In this document: positions 50,625 through 57,811 of the stretch, in pieces | Numbering within the stretch: the stretch's first letter is position 1 | How the letters are laid out: each line of letters opens with the position of its first letter | DNA from: CAIZQW01 sp942493055 | GTDB lineage: Bacteria > Verrucomicrobiota > Kiritimatiellia > RFP12 > UBA1067 | NCBI GenBank assembly: GCA_942493055.1 | Contig: OW818680.1 | Span: 5,952,001 to 6,016,000 of the forward strand | Length of the DNA stretch: 64,000 nucleotides | Direction: 5' to 3' | Translations under genes and position numbers: made by a program | Notes under the pieces: generated by a model | What the model was told of the DNA's origin: nothing | Databases searched by the model: none | Seen by the model: only the letters and a program-made list of their open reading frames with translations

Positions 50625-52265
50625 ATGGCGACGTTAACAAAGGCTGGCTTCCAGGCGAGCGGGCGTGAGGAGAACCTGTTCGTAAAGGGTGCCTCTCCCG
50701 TTTCTGAGGTGACGGATGTGGCAGTCATTGGGGCCGGTGTCGCCGGCCTTACAGCGGCGGCAATCCTCTCAAAAGCCGGCCTAAAGGTCACGGTATTTGA
50801 ACGTGAGCCGCAAGCAGGGGGGTATCTCGCGGCGTTCCGGCGCGGGGATTTCATCTTTGACACCTCGATTCAGTGGTTGAACCAGTTTCGAGCAGGAGGC
50901 TTCTCCTACCGGATCCACAAATTTCTGGGCGAGGATGGCCCCAGTTACCAGAAACTCGAGCGGATTCATCGCTATAAGAGTTCGCATCATGACTACTTGC
51001 TGACGTCGAATCCGCTTGACTTCCGCGATCAGTTGATTCATGACTTCCCAGTTGAACGGGACGGCATCATGTCGCTCTTCGCTGCCGCTGAAAAGCTGGG
51101 GCAGCACATGCGCTTTCTCGATGACCGGATGCGGGCAGCCTGCACGATGACGTTTCGCGAGAAGTTGAGCCATGCCTTTGCCATGATGCGCTGGGTATGG
51201 CCTATACGCCACCTGGTTTCGACAACAGCCAAGAAGGGACTGCTTCGCTATTTCAAGTCCTCTGAACTTCTGGATTTGTTTCATTCCAACGACACGATGA
51301 TGTCCGTGCTTGTCCCCCTGGGCTTCGCGTTTACAGGCGACTTCCAGGCGCTTCCAGCGGGCGGAGGAGAGACGATGGTGGAGTGGCTGTCGAAGATAAT
51401 CCTGAAGCAGGGCGGGGAGATTCGCCTGAACAGCCCGATCTGCGAAGTCCTTCTCGATGAACATCGCCAGGCGACGGGTGTACGGTTGGCCACCGGACAG
51501 ATTATACGCGCTGACTATGTTGTGGCTGCCTGCGACTCGCATGCGCTTTTCAGTGATATGCTTCCCCGTAAAGCCATCTCCGACAAATGGCGCGGGCGCA
51601 TGGAGCATGCGGATTTATACCACTCCAGCTTCTCCATCTATCTGGGCGTAGACTGCCCGCCGTCTGAACTCGGACTGAACGAAGCGCTTATCCACCTGAC
51701 AGATGATGCCTTCCTGCCGCCGGAACGAATCAGCGGCGAGGCGCATTCCACCGCGATCAGCGTCTCCGCTCCCTCCTTCCGTGATCCCTCCTTAGCGGCT
51801 CCGGGCAAAGGCACGCTGCTCATCCAATGTCCAGCTTATCTCGCCTATCAGGAGCGCTGGAAGACGGGGCCGGATCTTGAAAGAGGCGAGGCGTACAACA
51901 CCCTGAAAAAACAGTATGCCGAGATCCTGCTGGAGCGTGTGGAAACGAACCTGATTCCTGGCTTACGCCAACATATTGAAGAGATAAGCATTGCCACGCC
52001 CGTTACCTTTTATCGCTACACGCTCAACCGGGGCGGGGGCATTATGGGACTCCGTCCAACGCAAAAAAATATCCGGGCAGGCCTTGCTCAGATCAAGACG
52101 CCCATCAAGCATCTCTTGCTGGGCGGTCATTGGGCTGCATACGGGGGAGGGGTACCTATTGCGACCCAGACCGCAGTCAATGCCAGCCTCCTCATCCTCC
52201 GCGATTTGAGGCCGGACACCTTCACGCATTTGAAAGCAGTGGTGGATGGAAAGAATGGTTTATGA
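50625..52265 (+). CDS. CrtI/CRTISO-family FAD-dependent oxidoreductase
   Basis: 546 residues from the ATG at 50625 (GAGGATAGTGG upstream); an ATG at 50562 is possible. The N-terminal dinucleotide fold is VTDVAVIGAGVAGLTAAAIL, then the Gly-rich AGGYLAAFRRGDFIFDTSIQ signature of phytoene desaturase and carotenoid isomerase proteins. C-terminal FAD motif LLLGGHWAAYGGGVPIATQT. It shares its family with the gene at 57808 but is clearly divergent from it. The substrate could be a polyene, carotenoid or fatty acyl chain. It overlaps the first SUMF1 gene by ATGA. Confidence 0.88.
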   Translation: MATLTKAGFQASGREENLFVKGASPVSEVTDVAVIGAGVAGLTAAAILSKAGLKVTVFEREPQAGGYLAAFRRGDFIFDTSIQWLNQFRAGGFSYRIHKFLGEDGPSYQKLERIHRYKSSHHDYLLTSNPLDFRDQLIHDFPVERDGIMSLFAAAEKLGQHMRFLDDRMRAACTMTFREKLSHAFAMMRWVWPIRHLVSTTAKKGLLRYFKSSELLDLFHSNDTMMSVLVPLGFAFTGDFQALPAGGGETMVEWLSKIILKQGGEIRLNSPICEVLLDEHRQATGVRLATGQIIRADYVVAACDSHALFSDMLPRKAISDKWRGRMEHADLYHSSFSIYLGVDCPPSELGLNEALIHLTDDAFLPPERISGEAHSTAISVSAPSFRDPSLAAPGKGTLLIQCPAYLAYQERWKTGPDLERGEAYNTLKKQYAEILLERVETNLIPGLRQHIEEISIATPVTFYRYTLNRGGGIMGLRPTQKNIRAGLAQIKTPIKHLLLGGHWAAYGGGVPIATQTAVNASLLILRDLRPDTFTHLKAVVDGKNGL

Positions 52266-53284
52266 ATGTAATGCAACGTGCGGCAATGGCAATAGTTTTT
52301 AGCACATGGGTAGGTCTTGCGGTCGACCGAGCGGTGTCAAACACGGCGGATGACGGGCGGACAGTATCGCCAGGCGATTACATGGTGATTGATCTGTCTG
52401 GTGGGATAGGCGCGGTCACTTATGCAGTGACCTGCCTGAACGACGTACCTGCGGGCGGATGGAGCGACACGTACAAGACGACTAAGCTGGTCATGCGCAA
52501 GATACCCAAGGGGATTTTCACCATGGGCAGTCCTGTGGAAGAGTTGGGTCGCTTTGACAACGAGACGCAGCACACGGTGACGCTGACGAAGGACTTCTAT
52601 ATCGGTGTCTTCGAAGTGACCCAGCGGCAGTGGGAGCTGGTGATGGGGAACAGGCCAAGTTATTTCAACAACAGTCATTACTATGCCACACGGCCTGTGG
52701 AACAGGTCAGCTATTACGACATTCGAGAACTCCCGAGTAACAGCGATGACCCTGCGGTGGACTGGCCTACGAACAGCGCGGTGAACGCGATGTCCTTCAT
52801 GGGTAGGCTGCGAGCGAAGACGGGGCTTTTGACGTTTGACCTGGCGACGGAGTCCCAGTGGGAGTACGCCTGCCGCGCGGGGACCGCGACGGCACTGAAT
52901 ACAGGATACAACCAGACAGGTTATGACAGCGACCCCCGTATGGATGTGGCAGGGCGGTACAGTAGGGACAGTGACGGGCTTGATGAAACACAGAATGTGG
53001 ATACGAGTGTTGCCACGGCGAAGGTGGGTTCCTACCTGCCGAATGCTTGGGGGCTCTACGACATGCACGGAAACGTGTGGGAGTTGTGCTTAGACTGGTC
53101 CAAGGTGTATCCTGGCACGGTCAGCGATCCTTCAGGTGCGGCATCTGGGTCGGTCCGCGTGGGACGGGGAGGGAGTTGGTACTGGGCCCCCGCGCGGGCC
53201 TGCCGATCAGCTACCAGGAGTAACTACCATCCAAGTAGCCGCCTTGGGTACGTCGGCTTCCGAGTCGCCAGAACTCTGCCATAG
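52262..53284 (+). CDS. Exported SUMF1/FGE-fold protein 1
   Basis: 340 residues from the ATG at 52262 that overlaps the flavoprotein stop. Signal-like N-terminus (MQRAAMAIVFSTWVGLAVDR). A conserved leader module follows (YMVIDLSGG, KTTKLVMRKIPKGIFTMGSP), then SUMF1 segments: FYIGVFEVTQRQWELVMGNR, RPVEQVSYYDIRE, GLLTFDLATESQWEYACRAG, GLYDMHGNVWELCLDWSKVY, and RGGSW near the end. This fold includes formylglycine-generating enzyme, but most bacterial members bind or modify other targets. Its exported form makes sulfatase maturation unlikely. Confidence 0.88.
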   Translation: MNVMQRAAMAIVFSTWVGLAVDRAVSNTADDGRTVSPGDYMVIDLSGGIGAVTYAVTCLNDVPAGGWSDTYKTTKLVMRKIPKGIFTMGSPVEELGRFDNETQHTVTLTKDFYIGVFEVTQRQWELVMGNRPSYFNNSHYYATRPVEQVSYYDIRELPSNSDDPAVDWPTNSAVNAMSFMGRLRAKTGLLTFDLATESQWEYACRAGTATALNTGYNQTGYDSDPRMDVAGRYSRDSDGLDETQNVDTSVATAKVGSYLPNAWGLYDMHGNVWELCLDWSKVYPGTVSDPSGAASGSVRVGRGGSWYWAPARACRSATRSNYHPSSRLGYVGFRVARTLP

Positions 53285-53327
53285 CCGACTAACGCTGGCT
53301 ATCAGGCACGAAAAGGATAAAGTGTAA

Positions 53328-54359
53328 ATGAAAAACAAGAATCAGTCGGTATGCAGGCTTAGCGTCTTTTTTTCACTTGCAACTATTTTTTCGTTTATAA
53401 CAGGCGGCTGTATGATGATAAATTGTGCAGAGGGCACAAATGGAAGATATATGGTGATCGACTTGTCCGGTGGGACAAACGCTGTAAGTTATCCGGTGAC
53501 GTATCTAGAGTCGGTGCCGTCCGGCAGTTGGACAGATGAATACAAAACGACCAAGCTGGTGATGCGAAGGATACCGACAGGGTTGTTCACTATGGGTAGC
53601 CCGGATGCCGAATTTGGGCCTTCAGGCAGCGGGACGCAACACACAGTTATGTTTACGAAGGACTCCTATATCGGTGTCTTCGAGGTGACACAGCGTCAAT
53701 GGGAACTGGTGATGGGAAACAGGCCAAGTTCTTTTACCAACGAGACTTATTACGCCAGTCGCCCACTTGAGAATGTGAGCTATTATGATATTAGGGAGAA
53801 CCCGGACAACAGCGATGACACTGCTGTGGAGTGGCCTCAAAATAGCGTAGTTACCGCAGCTTCTTTTATGGGCAGGTTGCGTGCTAAGACAGGGCTTCTG
53901 ACGCTCGACTTGCCGACCGAATCCTTGTGGGAGTACTCTTGCCGGGCAAGGACCGTGACAGCATTGGACAAGGTGTGGGACAACAACTTGATGGATTGCG
54001 ATGCACAAATGGATGTGACGGGACGTTGTAGGAGTAGCTTCATAGACAAACGAAAGGTACGCTTTACTCAGAACAGTGATACAAGTGTTGCCACGGCGAA
54101 GGTAGGTTCCTATTTGCCGAATGGCTGGGGGCTCTATGACATGCACGGTAACGTGAGCGAGTGGTGCCTTGACTGGTATGGAACGTATCCAGACACGGTT
54201 ACCGATCCTTTAGGTGCACCGACAGGATCGTACAGGGTGGTTCGGGGTGGGAGCTGGAGCGTTAGCTCGTGGTACTGCTGTTCTGCGGTTAGGGGCAGAG
54301 TCCTCCCAGGAAGCCGGGGTAGCAACTTCGGCTTCCGCGTTGCCATGACGTTGCCGTAG
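53328..54359 (+). CDS. Exported SUMF1/FGE-fold protein 2, tandem paralogue
   Basis: 343 residues, a clear paralogue of the gene before it: same module order (YMVIDLSGG, TTKLVMRRIPTGLFTMGSP, SYIGVFEVTQRQWELVMGNR, GLLTLDLPTESLWEYSCRAR, GLYDMHGNVSEWCLDWYGTY, RGGSWSVSSWYCC). N-terminal hydrophobic signal with TGGC that could be a lipobox (ITGGCMMINC). The 43-bp gap and shared modules point to tandem duplication. Role unknown; carbohydrate or protein modification outside the cytosol is possible. Confidence 0.87.
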   Translation: MKNKNQSVCRLSVFFSLATIFSFITGGCMMINCAEGTNGRYMVIDLSGGTNAVSYPVTYLESVPSGSWTDEYKTTKLVMRRIPTGLFTMGSPDAEFGPSGSGTQHTVMFTKDSYIGVFEVTQRQWELVMGNRPSSFTNETYYASRPLENVSYYDIRENPDNSDDTAVEWPQNSVVTAASFMGRLRAKTGLLTLDLPTESLWEYSCRARTVTALDKVWDNNLMDCDAQMDVTGRCRSSFIDKRKVRFTQNSDTSVATAKVGSYLPNGWGLYDMHGNVSEWCLDWYGTYPDTVTDPLGAPTGSYRVVRGGSWSVSSWYCCSAVRGRVLPGSRGSNFGFRVAMTLP

Positions 54360-54501
54360 CCGAGTACTAATATCATCATCTAATACCCTTTTTCAGCCTG
54401 TTTGATGGGGTGTTGCGTAATCAAGGTTTTTTCGGTAATATAGCGCCCTGATGAACTATGACAGTAACTTGTCGATAGTATTCGCCAGAAAGGGTTAGAA
54501 A

Positions 54502-54957
54502 ATGAATCGGAAACTGAGGATTTATGTCGATACGTCGGTGGTCGGCGGCTGTCTGGACGACGAGTTCATGGAGCCCAGCCGGAAGTTGCTGGAACTGTTT
54601 CGTTCGGGAAATGCGACGGTGTTGGCTTCGGATCTGCTGCTGTTGGAGTTGGAGGACGCACCTCCAGATGTGAAAGCTATACTTTCGTCGCTCCCACTGG
54701 CGAGCATCGAGCGCGTCGAACTCGGCGAGGAAGCGGAACGGCTTCAGGCATTGTACATGGCGGCGGATGTCGTAGGGCCGGCTTGCGGCAACGACGCGTT
54801 GCATGTCGCATTGGCAGTCGTGGCGCGTGCGGATATGATTGTGAGCTGGAATTTTAAACACATTGTGCACTTTGACAAAATGCGCGGGTTTAACTCGGTG
54901 AATCTCAGGGAAGGCTATGGCCAACTGGCGATCCTCTCGCCACTGGAGGTGGTGTGA
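54502..54957 (+). CDS. PIN-domain protein (toxin-like)
   Basis: 151 residues. PIN motifs: IYVDTSVVGGCLD (first Asp), ASDLLLLELEDAP, and the C-terminal acidic cluster GNDALHVALAVVARADMIVS, then SWNFKHIVHFDKM. These place the Mg-binding Asp/Glu residues of a PIN RNase. AAAGGGT precedes the ATG. It overlaps the next small gene by ATGA, the usual arrangement of a toxin-antitoxin pair, although here the nuclease comes first. Confidence 0.85.
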   Translation: MNRKLRIYVDTSVVGGCLDDEFMEPSRKLLELFRSGNATVLASDLLLLELEDAPPDVKAILSSLPLASIERVELGEEAERLQALYMAADVVGPACGNDALHVALAVVARADMIVSWNFKHIVHFDKMRGFNSVNLREGYGQLAILSPLEVV

Positions 54958-55193
54958 TGAAAAAGAACTTTGACTGCGTAGAGATGAAGGATGCGATCCA
55001 GCAACGGATGCGTAGGCAGATGGAGGGGCTCTCCGGCGAGCAGAGGCGAGCGGTTTTACGTGACGCTCTTGAGAAGAGTCCATCACCGATCGGCGATCTC
55101 TGGCGGGCTCTGGAACGGAGGTCCACGCGACCTGCGGAATGCGTTGCGGAGGCGGAGGGAGGGTATGGTTGTGTTGAAACGTCGGGTTCTTAA
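54954..55193 (+). CDS. Small partner of the PIN protein, antitoxin-like
   Basis: 79 residues overlapping the PIN gene by ATGA. It begins MKKNFDCVEMKDAIQQR, a start I associate with small proteins coupled to PIN genes of this type, and continues with helical charged sequence (EQRRAVLRDALEKS). No DNA-binding motif is obvious. It stops 53 bp before the IS element. Confidence 0.7.
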   Translation: MMKKNFDCVEMKDAIQQRMRRQMEGLSGEQRRAVLRDALEKSPSPIGDLWRALERRSTRPAECVAEAEGGYGCVETSGS

Positions 55194-55237
55194 AGCCGGT
55201 TAAGAATCCGAAGATGGAAGCCTTTTATTTGCCTCAA

Positions 55238-55246
55238 CTTCCAGGC
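55238..55246. repeat. Target-site duplication, left copy
   Basis: CTTCCAGGC, directly before the left inverted repeat of the IS element and identical to 56983-56991. Confidence 0.9.
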
Positions 55247-55270
55247 GGGTGTGATTTTGTTCCGTAACAT
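55247..55270 (+). repeat. IS left inverted repeat
   Basis: Starts GGGTGTGATTTTGTT; pairs with 56959-56982 over 24 bp with one mismatch (C for T at the 16th base). Confidence 0.92.
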
Positions 55271-55297
55271 TTATTTTAAAAAAACTTAAGTTTGTTG

Positions 55298-55326
55298 TTG
55301 CTCTGGTTGGTTTTTTACGCTATTAT
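55298..55326 (+). promoter_or_regulatory. IS transposase promoter
   Basis: TTGCTC (55298-55303), 17-nt spacer, TATTAT (55321-55326). The ribosome site TAGGAGA follows, then the orfA ATG at 55357. Confidence 0.55.
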
Positions 55327-55356
55327 ACAGGTCTCTTAACTAGGAGACTTGTATTT

Positions 55357-55749
55357 ATGAAGAAAAATACCGCTGAAAATGAGAAAAGATTAGGTGAGAT
55401 ACGCAAGGAAATGGCCGCCCTAGGCCCCGTGCTTTTCGGGGACATGAGCGCAAAGACTCAGAGCTACAAGAAAGTGGACGGCACGGTCTCGCGCCAGAAG
55501 GCGCAATCCCTGTTCCGCTTCGCAAAAACCGGAGGCAAGATGACCATGCGCATCCCGTCCGAGTCCGAGGCCGCGGTCAAGAAGATGATCGCGAACGGCA
55601 AGAAGTATACAGCCCTGCGGGAAGAGTACGAGCGCATCCTGACAGCGCTTTCGCTCGAAGGCGCTTTAAAAAAAACTCCTGAACGTGCCGCCTCCGTTGA
55701 TGGCGAACCTGTCGGAGGCCGTCAGTGCCGCAGTGGCAAAAGCCATTGA
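55357..55749 (+). CDS. IS orfA, N-terminal part of transposase
   Basis: 130 residues: helix-rich, basic and DNA-binding in character (MRIPSESEAAVKKMIANGKK, YTALREEYERILTALSLE). It ends out of frame with orfB. Near residue 104 it crosses an A8 run; slippage there would fuse it to orfB. Without slippage it yields a short product that may act as a regulator. Confidence 0.85.
   Translation: MKKNTAENEKRLGEIRKEMAALGPVLFGDMSAKTQSYKKVDGTVSRQKAQSLFRFAKTGGKMTMRIPSESEAAVKKMIANGKKYTALREEYERILTALSLEGALKKTPERAASVDGEPVGGRQCRSGKSH
55668..55675 (+). promoter_or_regulatory. A8 slippage site linking orfA and orfB
   Basis: TTT followed by eight A. The orfB frame is open only from 55670 onwards, just after an in-frame TAA at 55667-55669, so this run sits at the first place where a frame change could work. 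Loss of one A (or gain of two) joins orfA residue 106 to orfB and gives a product of about 533 residues. Transcriptional slippage fits better than a -1 ribosomal shift, because the change needed is +1. Confidence 0.65.
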
Positions 55750-56959
55750 ACCGGGCGGAAGCGGCCTTCCGGAAGGCTTTGACGCCGCCGCGTTCGAAGC
55801 TGCAGCAGCTGACCTGCGCGAACATCTCTCCCTTGTGACACGCACCCTGGCGGCCCAGCCTGTAGCCGGATCGCGCGGCATGCGGGCCTGCAAGCTGCTT
55901 ACGCTCACAGGGCCCGTCGCCGTCTACAGGAGATACGTCCCCGGCGGCGGACGTCCTGAATCCCCGGTCTTTTCCGGCTGCCAGTGCCGTGCCACGCGGA
56001 GCGCGCGCAAGGCGGTCAGCAGGTGCGGCGCAACACTGGGCTCGATGCAAGAAGCGTCCCGGACGATCGAAGAGCTCCTCCGGTTCAGGATATCCCCTTC
56101 GAAGGTCAGGAAGCTGACGCTCCTTGAGGGGAAAAGCCTTTCTGCCAGGCCTCCGTCAAAGTCGCCAGTGTTCGACAAGGAATCCGTCATCCCTGCAAAA
56201 TGCACACGTGTCCGGAAGACCACGGTGGTGTCGGCTGACGGCACCTGCGTGCCCTGTTCAAAAGCTGACACCTCAGGTATCCAGGGACGGGACGGGATAC
56301 AGGCCAAAAGCAGGGAGCTGAAGCTCGGGATGGTGGCTGATTACGAATGGCTTGGAAAAGACGGAGCCCCGGTCATCCCCGCCAACAAGAGGCAGTATAT
56401 CGTGTCCCACCAGGACTCGGACTTCTTTGGCGCCGAGTTGCTTAAACTCGCCAGGGCGCTCGGCCTCGGCGGCTCAGGACGGCTCCAGTTCATGAGCGAC
56501 GGCGCTGCATGGCTCGCAAAGCTCGCAGGCGACGCGTTCAAGGGCGCTGAGTTTACTGTGGACTTCTATCATGCGTGCGGCTACCTCAGCACCCTGTGCA
56601 AGGATCTGGGGGCGGAAGACCATCAAAGGCTTTTCAAAAAAGTGCGGCGCATCATGAAATACTACTCGGCTGACGCAGCGCTGAGGCATCTGCGGAAAAA
56701 ATATCCGTCCGGCTTTGCAAACATGAGCCCGGAGGCGAGCCAGGCCTGCTCGTATCTTGAGGAGCGCAGACGGAACATGGAGTATGGCCGTCTGCGCAAG
56801 CAGGGATACCTTATCGGATCGGGGCATATCGAATCGGGATGCAAGTCCATCGTCGGCGCAAGATGTAAGCAAGCCGGGATGCACTGGAGGCACTGCAACG
56901 CTGCTTACGTGTCCGCCATCCGAGCGGCCATCCGATCAAACAACTTTAAGGTGGCATGA
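55685..56959 (+). CDS. IS orfB, catalytic part of transposase
   Basis: 424 residues if read from the GTG at 55685; probably made mainly as an orfA-orfB fusion. The DDE residues can be placed: D185 in VVSADGTCVP, D272 in FMSDGAAWLAK and E383 in GSGHIESGCK. The end region GARCKQAGMHWRHCNAAYVS is typical of ISKra4-like transposases. The stop codon overlaps the first base of the right inverted repeat. Confidence 0.9.
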   Translation: MPPPLMANLSEAVSAAVAKAIEPGGSGLPEGFDAAAFEAAAADLREHLSLVTRTLAAQPVAGSRGMRACKLLTLTGPVAVYRRYVPGGGRPESPVFSGCQCRATRSARKAVSRCGATLGSMQEASRTIEELLRFRISPSKVRKLTLLEGKSLSARPPSKSPVFDKESVIPAKCTRVRKTTVVSADGTCVPCSKADTSGIQGRDGIQAKSRELKLGMVADYEWLGKDGAPVIPANKRQYIVSHQDSDFFGAELLKLARALGLGGSGRLQFMSDGAAWLAKLAGDAFKGAEFTVDFYHACGYLSTLCKDLGAEDHQRLFKKVRRIMKYYSADAALRHLRKKYPSGFANMSPEASQACSYLEERRRNMEYGRLRKQGYLIGSGHIESGCKSIVGARCKQAGMHWRHCNAAYVSAIRAAIRSNNFKVA

Positions 56960-56982
56960 TGTTACGAAACAAAATCACACCC
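56959..56982 (-). repeat. IS right inverted repeat
   Basis: Starts ATGTTACGAAACAAAATC and ends CACACCC; reverse complement of 55247-55270 with one mismatch. Confidence 0.92.
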
Positions 56983-56991
56983 CTTCCAGGC
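56983..56991. repeat. Target-site duplication, right copy
   Basis: CTTCCAGGC, identical to 55238-55246. Removing the IS and one copy restores the pre-insertion sequence between the PIN pair and the ketoreductase gene. Confidence 0.9.
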
Positions 56992-57082
56992 AATAACCCT
57001 ATATTTTGGCTTGTGAAAAGGGTCAAAAAATGACACAATTTCAAAACGCTAATAGCGGTTGAAAGGTTGCGAAAAAGGATAT

Positions 57083-57811
57083 ATGAGAAATAATGGTCTT
57101 GCACTCGTCATTGGTGGAAGTAGAGGCATCGGAAAAGCCATCGTTTTGCGTCTGGCAGAATCGGGTTTTGACCTTTGTTTGACCTATCAGTCCAATCACG
57201 CTGCAGCGCTTGAGGTCAAGGCGGCTGTCGAGGAGCTGGGCAGGTCCTGCAGGCTCTTGGCGTTTGACTTGGCTGACCGTGAAGCGGTGCGCGCGGCCTT
57301 GGCGCCTGTGCTCCAGGAGTCCTGCCCTGACGTGCTGGTCTACAATGCTGGCATTGCAAAGGACAACCTGTTGGCCTTCATGAAGGACGAGGAGTGGGAC
57401 GCGGTGCTCCATACGAATTTGGACGGATTTTTCAATGTGACAAAACCCGTGATCTTCGAGATGATCCGCATGAAGCGCGGGCGTATCGTGGTCATATCAT
57501 CCATCTCAGGACAGATCGGACAGGCGGGGCAGGTGAACTATTCAGCTTCAAAGGCTGGACTGCTCGGCGCGGTGAAGGCGCTGGCGAGAGAGGTCGGACG
57601 GAAGAACATCTTTGTCAATGCAGTTGCGCCGGGTGTGATCGAAACCGAGATGACGCACGCGCTTCCCAAGGAGCAGATCTTGCCGCTCATTCCGCTTCAC
57701 CGCTTTGGCACGGCGGAGGAGGTTGCAGCGCTTGTGAATTTTCTCTGCGCAGAACCCAACATGTATATCCATGGGCAGGTGATCGGGGTGAATGGCGGCA
57801 TGGCAATATGA
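57083..57811 (+). CDS. 3-oxoacyl-ACP reductase, FabG-like (ketoreductase)
   Basis: 242 residues from the ATG at 57083, with AAAGGATAT just upstream; a TTG at 57059 is rejected. Short-chain dehydrogenase motifs: NADPH loop IGGSRGIGKAI, NAGIAKDNLL, catalytic Ser-Tyr-Lys in VVISSISGQIGQAGQVNYSA (S, then Y) and K in SKAGLLG, then APGVIETEMT. It reduces the beta-keto group of an acyl-ACP. It opens the cluster and overlaps the flavoprotein by ATGA. In aryl polyene loci such a ketoreductase is normal. Confidence 0.93.
   Translation: MRNNGLALVIGGSRGIGKAIVLRLAESGFDLCLTYQSNHAAALEVKAAVEELGRSCRLLAFDLADREAVRAALAPVLQESCPDVLVYNAGIAKDNLLAFMKDEEWDAVLHTNLDGFFNVTKPVIFEMIRMKRGRIVVISSISGQIGQAGQVNYSASKAGLLGAVKALAREVGRKNIFVNAVAPGVIETEMTHALPKEQILPLIPLHRFGTAEEVAALVNFLCAEPNMYIHGQVIGVNGGMAI

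Larger units (their letters stand above)
55247..56982 (+). mobile_element. Complete insertion sequence, ISKra4-like family (1736 bp)
   Basis: Bounded by 24-bp inverted repeats with one mismatch: left 55247-55270 starting GGGTGTGATTTTGTTC, right 56959-56982 ending in CAAAATCACACCC. Flanked by a perfect 9-bp direct repeat (CTTCCAGGC). It encodes two overlapping frames of a DDE transposase of ISKra4-like character, driven by its own promoter. Intact ends and an unmutated target duplication indicate a recent insertion, between the PIN pair and the fatty-acid-like cluster. The family name is from motif memory. Confidence 0.93.

Noticed and set aside
52262..54359. Formylglycine-generating enzymes for the sulfatase at 40716
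   Set aside because: Both SUMF1 proteins have export signals, while sulfatase maturation occurs in the cytosol. They are also far from the sulfatase gene and carry an extra N-terminal module.
57394..57807. N-terminal extension of the flavoprotein at 57808
   Set aside because: The frame is open upstream but overlaps the ketoreductase gene, reads as low-quality sequence, and the dinucleotide fold begins directly after the ATG at 57808, which overlaps the ketoreductase stop.
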